Translations under genes and position numbers: made by a program | DNA from: Nymphaea colorata | Taxonomy: Eukaryota > Streptophyta > Magnoliopsida > Nymphaeales > Nymphaeaceae | Direction of reading: 5' to 3' | Length of the DNA: 64,000 nt | NCBI RefSeq assembly: GCF_008831285.2 | Contig: NC_045149.1 | Location: 22,698,535 to 22,762,534, forward strand | In this document: one piece after another, positions 58,865 through 64,000 of the stretch | Layout: every line of letters starts with the position of its first letter | How positions within the stretch are numbered: position 1 is the first letter of the stretch | The notes under the pieces: generated by a model | The model's input: the letters and a program-made list of their open reading frames with translations, nothing else | Databases searched by the model: none | Told to the model about the DNA's origin: nothing

Positions 58865-61331
58865 ATACGATTTTATGTATCTTTTGACATTATTTCATTT
58901 ATCTGTATTTGCTTTTTTTAGTGTATGTTTGTTTTTTATTCTTTGAGCTATTATCTGGTCAAAGTTAGCCTTTGACCAGGCTGCATCTTTTTCCTTCCAT
59001 AAATACTTCTCTTCTCCCTTGTATATTCATTCATACGAAATACCCAAGTGATATTCAATAATATTTTATATTTTTCTACTCTTATGCCTTAATGCACATT
59101 TATTCTTGCATGAGGACACTCTTGGCTTTTGTAAGCCTTTTGTGTTAAGAGTGATATTTGGTGACATCTTCCAAGTTCTTGTGACTTATTTTGTGAGATT
59201 GAAGGAGATTTTTACGTGGTATCAGAACAGAGGTTCAATTTCTTGAAACTTTTCTTGAAATGTCTTATTGACTCTCCATGGAAGTTCATGCCCTTTATGA
59301 ATTATCAAATCCTTGTTCTTCTTCAAAGTTGTTAAGTGTAAATTTTCTCAAATGGCTGATCTCAAACAAGGAAATGATATTCATGCCAACAAGTCCAATT
59401 TTATTCCAACATACAAACTTGACAAGCACTTGGAGAGTCGGAGACACATCAAGGGGCAAGGGTTATGGGGAATCACAAGACGTACCAATAGTCAACCCAT
59501 TCTAAAACTTGTTAAAGTCAATAATAGTATTGAAAAAGCTCTTAAAGGAAATGAGTGAGCAAAAGTATCAAAAGGTTATAGATAAGTAGGAGATGAAAAA
59601 TGATAAGGTTGCATCTTGATGCTTAGTATGACTGTGCCTAAGATGGCCTCAAATTTAGTTCCCATGAAAAGGCAATAGAAGCATGGAACTATCTCACAGA
59701 CATGGCAAGAAAAAACTGTTTTGCTAATGTGTTTGCCAGAGGTAGTTCAGTTCAGTATTCATGTGTCGCTAATCGCTAAGAACTATACACCACAAACCAT
59801 ACCTATTTCATATGGGAGTTCAGCACTTCATTTCCCAATTTTACCAACCCAAGTCCATGCAACAAACAAGTGTCCCCAAGAGAGAGAGAGAGAGAGACTG
59901 TAAAAAATGACTTCAAATGATAACCAATAATCTCCTACACCAGCACCAACTCGATTTACATGAAGGAGAGAAGTTAATGAAGGACTCACCTCTGTATCCA
60001 AACCTATGCGTGATAAATTCAATAAAGGTGCTCCTGCTGAAGATTGCAACTCCATTACCAATTTAATTGATCTCAGCATAGGAAGGAAAGAACTTTCACT
60101 TGCATTTTCAAGGCTGCGGAATACATCCAGTAAATCAAACAGATATTTCATTCCAGAAACATCTCTATATGCTTACACCAAATGAGAAATTATCATGCAA
60201 ATGGGGAAGAAATTTCTGCTTACCATTCATGTGAAACAGACATAAACTCTTTTAAATACAAAGAAATACAAAGTTTTCTAATTAAGATCATAGTCATAGA
60301 TATCACGATATTCTCAAAAATATCGTGATATTAACGAAAAAAAATTAAAAAAAAACATGAAAAAGATGTGATATTTTGAAACCATGAAAATGATTTTATC
60401 ACATGTTTTTTTGTCTTTTTATGTATTTTATTTGCAAGCCAAAGTAAGGGAACTTAAACCACGAAAAGACACCCATATGTTTTTTTTTTCGATATTTTTC
60501 TCCATTTTATGCAAAGTGAAAGGCACGCAATATTTAACTTTTCTTTTAAAAATTATGTTTCGTTATTTCATTTCTTCTTCTTTTAAGTATTAGTTTATCC
60601 ATGTTCATTTAAGAGCAAAAATCTGTTGTCATTTCTATTGTGACAAAAACATTATCCTAGATAATTTTTATTTCTTATTAGTTTTGTTGGAGTGTAGAGC
60701 TTGATGCATACTTGTTCGGAAGGTTGGGGTCCGGGAGCAATAACCTGATTTTTTATACGGGCATTTATGTAATTCTTTCACTTTGAGAGTTTTGCCCTAA
60801 TCTCCTGTTTATGAAGGCGTTGTTTTAGCTTGCACTCTGTATTCTTCTGTGATAGTGAAAAACTGCTTTCTGTGGTGGCTGTGGATGTAGGAGAAGGTTG
60901 TCTCCAAACCACGTAAATCTTTGTGTCTTCTTTCTATTTCTCTTCTTCTGTTTTCCTCTTCTCTTGGTGAGTTAAGAGAGTATGAGAGAGTCACGTTCCT
61001 AAGAAGTTCCTCATTTTATTTTTACCAAAGTTTAAGATTTTTTCCATTTTTAGAAAAAAACATCCATATTCTCCTGAGGTTTTCCCCCAAAAAAAAAACA
61101 AAAACAAAACAAAACAAGTCTAGTTGAATAAACAAAGAAAAGCAAACCCCGTCATGAGGATCAATATCAAATAAAGAACTAGAACACATTAAGATTGCCT
61201 TGACTGACCTACCTATCAACGACATCAACAAGAACTCGATTAAGAGTTTCATTTGATATGCAGGGTTCCTTGTGCTCTCCACTATTAACTATGCAGTAGG
61301 GGATGAGTAGCAATGAATCCAGGCTGCACCA
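35163..61331 (-). CDS. TARBP1/Trm3-like tRNA (guanosine-18-2'-O-)methyltransferase, C-terminal 19 exons
   Basis: The SpoU (SPOUT) C-terminus matches TARBP1/yeast Trm3, which methylates the 2'-O of G18 in the tRNA D-loop using S-adenosylmethionine. Minus-strand exons: 61331-61213, 60113-59990, 57828-57664, 55310-55163, 53089-52989, 50225-50070, 47950-47903, 47812-47705, 47553-47479, 46691-46641, 46559-46413, 46330-46200, 37160-37073, 36987-36928, 36861-36681, 36286-36141, 35977-35907, 35600-35444, 35327-35163. They total 2241 bp, 746 aa plus stop, and all phases agree. Earlier exons are helical-repeat-like ([49 protein letters not shown]). Catalytic motifs: [12 protein letters not shown] (motif 1), [16 protein letters not shown] (motif 2), [20 protein letters not shown] (motif 3). 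The plant homologue is about 1,850 aa, so roughly 1,100 N-terminal residues should lie upstream; I could not identify those exons in 61.3-64 kb. The gene is interrupted only by introns; no exon is broken. Confidence 0.9.
35620..35685. repeat. 33-bp tandem duplication next to a splice acceptor
   Basis: CTAAGCAATACGAGCAAATA and the following 13 bases occur twice in a row (35620-35652 and 35653-35685). They lie about 20 bp inside the intron upstream of the minus-strand acceptor at 35601. They may overlap the branch-point region of that intron. Confidence 0.9.
37458..37618. repeat. Left flank of the copia element, duplicated exactly at 42670-42830
   Basis: These 161 bp, from GACTGAGCAGCACAAG to AATCATTAC, adjoin the 3' LTR of the copia element. 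An identical copy, including the same ten-base T run, lies at 42670-42830 beyond the broken 5' LTR. See the copy entry for its meaning. Confidence 0.95.
37619..38025 (-). repeat. 3' LTR of the copia element (407 bp)
   Basis: On the minus strand it begins TGTTAAGAAATATG directly after the G-rich polypurine tract and ends GTCACTTTTCACA. A TATAAATA box is at 37771-37764 on the minus strand. The base stretch outside the LTR is ATTAC, the probable target duplication, but its partner cannot be checked because the other LTR end is lost. Confidence 0.9.
38026..38037 (-). other. Polypurine tract of the copia element
   Basis: Read on the minus strand, TTTAAGGGGGGG lies directly against the start of the 3' LTR. 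This is the expected primer for plus-strand DNA synthesis. The gag-pol stop codon (38041-38039) touches it. Confidence 0.85.
38039..42367 (-). pseudogene. Copia gag-pol polyprotein with one in-frame stop
   Basis: One frame runs from 42367 to 38039, broken only by a TAA at 38917-38915. Parts are 1150 codons before and 287 after it, about 1,440 codons in all, as usual for plant copia. Order: gag ([19 protein letters not shown]), CCHC zinc knuckle ([15 protein letters not shown]), aspartic protease ([11 protein letters not shown]), integrase zinc-finger region ([13 protein letters not shown]) and catalytic core ([16 protein letters not shown]), reverse transcriptase ([38 protein letters not shown]), RNase H ([29 protein letters not shown]). 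The stop falls just after the reverse-transcriptase YVDD motif, so this copy cannot make full pol without read-through. The true start may be the second Met (MEDSKVS), near 42328. Confidence 0.95.
42527..42538 (-). other. Copia primer-binding site (initiator tRNA-Met)
   Basis: On the minus strand TGGTATCAGAGC follows the 5' LTR end without a gap. This is the classic plant copia site pairing with the 3' end of initiator tRNA-Met. Confidence 0.95.
42539..42674 (-). repeat. Truncated 5' LTR of the copia element (136 bp)
   Basis: It is identical to 37619-37754 of the 3' LTR. It stops at GACTG, a 5-bp match shared by LTR and flanking DNA. The retained part is the R/U5 side; the U3 promoter side is lost. 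Confidence 0.95.
42670..42830. repeat. Second copy of the copia left flank, reading into an apparent empty site
   Basis: It is identical to 37458-37618, and continues from AATCATTAC into ATCAAGCATTAC. In the first copy the LTR starts right after AATCATTAC. This copy thus looks like the uninterrupted pre-insertion site, joined to the broken LTR at the GACTG microhomology. Confidence 0.95.
42949..42975. repeat. (GA)n microsatellite
   Basis: About 13 uninterrupted AG dinucleotides lie in the long TARBP1-like intron. Confidence 0.9.
43631..43873. mobile_element. Small TIR element (MITE-like)
   Basis: GTTGGGCATCGGGCCAGG at 43631-43648 matches, inverted, GCTGGGCATCGGGCCAGC from 43873-43856 (16 of 18). 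The 243-bp span has GC-rich ends (GGTACCGACCGGTACC palindrome inside) and an AT-rich middle. The target duplication is unclear; CCAAT occurs on both sides but not exactly adjacent. It lies in the long TARBP1-like intron, 90 bp from the next element. Confidence 0.55.
43955..44735. mobile_element. Non-autonomous hAT-like element with GTATCG palindrome array
   Basis: The element is 43963-44727 (765 bp), flanked by a perfect 8-bp duplication CTAACAAC (43955-43962, 44728-44735). Tips are CAATGTTATC and, inverted, CAATGTTGTC, fitting the hAT YARNG consensus. The left 170 bp hold repeated copies of GTATCGTACGATAC, a perfect palindrome, plus half sites. The right 80 bp hold CGATACG half sites. The middle (about 44170-44370) looks like a plant 5' leader with a splice donor (AAG|GTAAGG), possibly captured. 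There is no transposase. Confidence 0.8.
44736..46199. other. Remainder of the long TARBP1-like intron
   Basis: No exon or gene is recognised here. Several 60-90 codon frames occur without recognisable similarity. The exon on the other side begins at 46200 (minus-strand donor AAG|GTAGCT). Confidence 0.4.
51180..51560. repeat. Possible decayed DNA element with CCTAGGTG/GCCCAGGTG motifs
   Basis: CACCTGGGC, CACCTAGG and inverted GCCCAGGTG, CCTAGGTG recur near both ends of this stretch. It resembles the subterminal-motif elements elsewhere in the window. No clean inverted ends or target duplication were found. Confidence 0.3.
52560..52850. repeat. (CT)n/(TA)n microsatellite block with an internal duplication
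   Basis: A ~100-bp pyrimidine unit containing CTTTCCTTCGTCCTATTGTC occurs twice, each time followed by a (CT)n run. The second run passes into (TA)n up to about 52846. It lies in a TARBP1-like intron. Confidence 0.9.
54020..54542. mobile_element. Non-autonomous hAT-like element with GAGTC/GACTC subterminal motifs
   Basis: The element is 54028-54534 (507 bp), flanked by a perfect 8-bp duplication ATTGGAAC (54020-54027, 54535-54542). Tips are CAACATTTAAAAACTCACCC and, inverted, CAATGTTTTAAAACCCAGTG. The ends carry many GACTCGG, GAGTCAAC, AACCCAGT and GACTTGG motifs in both orientations; the centre is AT-rich. There is no coding sequence. It lies in a TARBP1-like intron. Confidence 0.75.
54986..55095. 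repeat. 39-bp unit in nearly three tandem copies
   Basis: GGAAAAGTTAATGCTTTTTT followed by ATGCATCTGAA starts at 54986, 55025 and 55064 with a few differences in the last copy. It lies in the intron just downstream of the exon at 55163-55310. Confidence 0.85.
56679..56756. repeat. (CA)n-(TA)n compound microsatellite
   Basis: About 17 CA dinucleotides pass through ATACATACAT into about 15 TA dinucleotides. It lies in a TARBP1-like intron. Confidence 0.95.
58730..59720 (+). mobile_element. Decayed Ty1/copia remnant (LTR, primer site, start of gag)
   Basis: TGGTATCAGAAC at 59217-59228 is a primer-binding site for initiator tRNA-Met. It is preceded by LTR-like DNA with a CCATAAATA TATA box near 58998; the expected CA end now reads CG. 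About 125 bp downstream is a gag-like start ([17 protein letters not shown], 59352) and later EAWNYLT, interrupted by frame changes and stops. No pol sequence follows. The left LTR border cannot be fixed. It lies in a TARBP1-like intron, opposite in strand. Confidence 0.6.
58731..58866. repeat. (CA)n and (TG)n microsatellites
   Basis: An ACACAC run near 58735-58750 and a TATATGTGTGTG run near 58831-58864 stand about 90 bp apart in opposite orientation and could pair as an imperfect hairpin. Confidence 0.8.
60300..60331. repeat. Perfect 13-bp inverted repeat with 6-base loop
   Basis: ATATCACGATATT (60300-60312), loop CTCAAA, then AATATCGTGATAT (60319-60331). It lies in the intron between exons 61213-61331 and 59990-60113. 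The ATATCG motif recalls the 63.2-kb element. Confidence 0.85.
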
Positions 61332-63164
61332 CTACACACAAGAAAAAGAAAGCATTATTATACCCTACATTAAAGTTGTAAAATTCTTCCATAGGAAGAC
61401 TACCAGCCACTACCAAATTGTACGCAAACTTGATCACTAAATACAAAAAATAGTATGATTATTAACAAACTTCAAAGGTTGATGGTGGGCATAGTGATGG
61501 AGATTGTCATTAGATCAAGAGATGCCTTCAATAATATAAGGCTTGCATAAATCTTGCTATTGTACCATTGTTTCTCACTACTAGTTTTTTCGGCTCACCT
61601 AGTGATGTGGACCTGCCTAGCACAACACCTATCCCCCTTGGCTCTGCCACGCTAGGCTGGCCAGTTGCATAAAATCCAATTACATATTTCAAAATGTTGG
61701 ATCAGGTCTAAGGTCATTCCAAGCTCGAGGAATTCACCTGCTCTAAACCATTTTTCATGAAGGATCACGATATATGTCATTTTGTTCACAAATATCAAAA
61801 GGAAATATCTCATGTCTTGGTCAATATGGAACATTCTTGTTTAGTTAAAGGAAAAATGTTACGCTCAAAAGAGAACAGACCTTGGCTATGCGGTTCATGC
61901 ATATAGGGCACTGCGTGACTTCAAAAGGGAGCCATAACAATATGTTAAACGTCACATGTATGGGTCAAAAGCAACATGTATTTTCAGCTCATCTTGTGCC
62001 CATCTTGGAGAAGGCCCATGCTAACATGCATGGCATGTGCATAAAGGTGAACCAATGCCCCACTCCTTTATACATATGAAGAAATGAAAAACAAAGTCGA
62101 ACGTGGTGGGCTGGAAAAGTCCACAACTGTGGGCTGTAGAAGAAATGACAAGAAAGTCCTCATTGAAGCCTCATATTCCTAAAACAAAAAGAGAATTTTC
62201 CATTTATGTATTGGACTCAAGAAAATGGTGGAAAAGTTCACTATGGTGGGCTGGTGTGAAGGACAAGGAAGCCCTTGGGGAAGACTCGTATTCACAAGGC
62301 AAAAGAGGAACTTCCATGATACATACAAGGCTGAAAGTAAGAACAAGAAAAATCAATAATTGTAGGCCCAAAGGAAAAGATTAGAAGGCCCTCTTACATT
62401 CATCAGACACAGTCACACAAGAAGACTTTAAGTGCTCATTTTGCAATTGCATCGGGCAACAAATGAAAAGAAATAAACAACAAAGAGAAGAGAACAAAAA
62501 GCAATGGATTAAACAAATTGCAGTCTTCATGTATCATGCGCATGAAAAGAAGGATGAAATGGTTTGAGAAGAAAAACTTAGCTCTTCCTCCAATTATACA
62601 CCCCCTTCAAGAGGGATATGCACACATGAAGGAAGGATAAACAGTTCCTATTTCAAATGCACAAAACGAGGAGAGCCTACTCAAATAAGGAACAACCATA
62701 TCCGCAACAAAATTGTGACAACCTTGAAGCAAGTTCAAATTTCAAAATCTGGCCAAAAAAGATCTCGAGGAACCTAAAGATAAATCATTTTGGATTTCAT
62801 TGGTTTTGCAATGTTGTTATGGATGATGAGTGAATTTTGTTCTTGAAAGCATCGAGTCTTCTTCTCTCTTATGTGTTTGTCGTGCCAATTCCTTGGGCAA
62901 AGAGGATAATCCAGCCTCCTCATTCCAGGTTGGTGGCATCCTTCCCAAATCCCAAGCTCTCCTCCATCAATGTTTCTCTTAGGCTCCTTGGGAAGATCCA
63001 CAGCCTAGTTCATTGCATCAGTAAGGGCCTTTTGCATGAAATGGAGCAACATCTTCATATAATGAAGCTCTCCACCGGGTCTAGCAAGGACGTCTCATTT
63101 GTAAATTGTGTTCGAGCTTTAGCACTTTACACAAGGTCCAAGTGTAACAGCGCTCACTAATGTC
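61332..63164. other. Upstream of the first recognised TARBP1-like exon
   Basis: No further TARBP1-like exon is recognised. An imperfect duplication of about 75-80 bp lies at roughly 62130-62320 (GTGGGCTG... to ...AAAAGAGAATTTTCC, and GTGGGCTGG... to ...AAAGAGGAACTTCC). Frames at 62103-62384 and 62837-63160 look like transposon-derived or random sequence. Confidence 0.4.
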
Positions 63165-63487
63165 GTTCAAAGCATTGCCACAAATATCGCTCTCGGGAAA
63201 ATATTGGCAAAGTTTTTATCAAGTACTTTTTGCTGAAGTTGTTTTTCCCAAGAAAAATGTTGGCAAATTGTAAAAAAATAATCAATCCTAGAACAAAAAT
63301 AAATGAGAAACTAATAAAAAAGAAAATAAATAAATAAATAAATCACAAAAAATTTGCAAGATATTCTTGTTGAGATTTCAAAAGCTTGCTAGATTTTCCA
63401 GACGTTTTCATTTTACTAGTTTTTTTTTTTTTGTAAATATCATGACATTTTTGAAAATCTCGCCATATCTGTGGCAATAGTTCAAAG
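63165..63487. mobile_element. Small hAT-like element (307 bp) with 8-bp target duplication
   Basis: The element is 63173-63479, flanked by a perfect GTTCAAAG (63165-63172, 63480-63487). Inverted ends are CATTGCCACAAATATCGCTC and, from the right, TATTGCCACAGATATGGCGA. An 8-bp duplication points to the hAT superfamily, though the tip differs from YARNG by one base. The interior is AT-rich and non-coding. Confidence 0.7.
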
Positions 63488-64000
63488 ATACCTAACCAGA
63501 CAATTTGTTGCCAAATATTGATTCAAAGCAGGTAGATCGCACAATTGATTTGGTACTTACTGTTACTGGTGCTTCCCTTTGACGATTGGGTCATCATGTT
63601 GGCCCTTATTCGAGGCTTGGTGATCTTGGCTAGCAAGCACTAGTCGGTTCGCATCACCTAGGTCACACAAAATCCTGTCTGAAGGTCCACTACCTAAGCC
63701 CCACCTAGCACTTCTGACTACAGCTTGCAAGCCACCTGGTCCACATGGCTCGGTCCTCCTCACTAGCCATTTTGTTGTATGCTTTGATCCATCTGATCCC
63801 CACTCATGACACCACCTCATGTCAATGATTTCAGGCTTCAATTCTCACTAGCAACCTAACTATTGGCTGGCTTACAGCCAAAGTCTGCCAACTTAGCCCC
63901 TAGATAGAAAGTACAAACACCAAGTCACCCTGCCCAATAGTTACAGATGAAATGCACCTAGGCAATCATAAGTCATAACATACGCTCCCAAGTTTTAGTT
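63488..64000. other. Right end of the window, no supported gene
   Basis: A minus-strand open stretch at about 63497-63540 (QLCDLPALNQYLATNCL) ends at a possible donor CTG|GTTAGG. It could be an upstream TARBP1-like exon, but I cannot match it to the family. The rest, including the 63563-63841 minus frame, shows no recognisable protein. Confidence 0.3.

Noticed and set aside
63563..63841. Minus-strand frame of 92 codons
   Set aside because: No recognised similarity, not linked to the TARBP1-like exons by phase or motif.

Overview
This window is nuclear DNA of a flowering plant. It holds split genes with GT-AG introns, several-kilobase introns full of transposon debris, long (TA)n, (CT)n and (CA)n microsatellites, and plant-type proteins: a GTE bromodomain factor, Mediator MED31, a plant RPL9 and a TARBP1-like SpoU methyltransferase. 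I cannot name the species. The very GC-rich first exon of RPL9 against its AT-richer later exons fits monocots and some early-diverging lineages, but does not decide it.

Layout. 1-6.9 kb is AT-rich intergenic DNA with repeats and no gene I can support. RPL9 (ribosomal protein uL6) is on the minus strand at 6.9-9.2 kb, with a telo-box just upstream of its start. A GTE1/GTE6-like bromodomain-NET gene runs on the plus strand at 12.2-21.8 kb, probably with a non-coding leader exon near 11 kb; its introns carry a solo LTR and a 163-bp tandem duplication. A 1.4-kb hAT-like element lies at 22.4-23.8 kb. MED31 is on the minus strand at 25.1-27.7 kb. A possible small unrecognised gene lies at 30.3-30.8 kb on the plus strand. 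From 35.2 kb to at least 61.3 kb the minus strand carries 19 consecutive exons (746 aa, all splice phases compatible) of the C-terminal part of a TARBP1/Trm3-like tRNA 2'-O-methyltransferase; its 5' part was not found in the window.

The TARBP1-like introns are a transposon trap. The 9-kb intron at 37.2-46.2 kb holds a very young Ty1/copia element (37.6-42.7 kb), a small TIR element (43.6-43.9 kb) and a hAT-like element (44.0-44.7 kb). Other introns hold another hAT-like element (54.0-54.5 kb) and a decayed copia remnant (about 58.7-59.7 kb).

Two observations stand out. First, the copia element ends abnormally: its 5' LTR breaks off after 136 bp at a 5-bp microhomology and is followed by an exact 161-bp second copy of the DNA flanking the other end, which then runs on through what looks like the empty target site. 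This suggests either a join of two haplotypes (heterozygous insertion, assembly artefact) or a real recombination. Second, four short elements without transposase (22.4, 44.0, 54.0 and 63.2 kb) have hAT-like structure (8-bp target duplications, perfect in three). Three share CAATGTT-like tips, but each has its own short subterminal repeat (GAGGCG, GTATCG, GAGTC or ATATCG), partly as perfect palindromes with a CGTACG core.

The gene functions are separate housekeeping roles (translation, chromatin and transcription, Mediator, tRNA modification). Nothing suggests they form a pathway or cluster.
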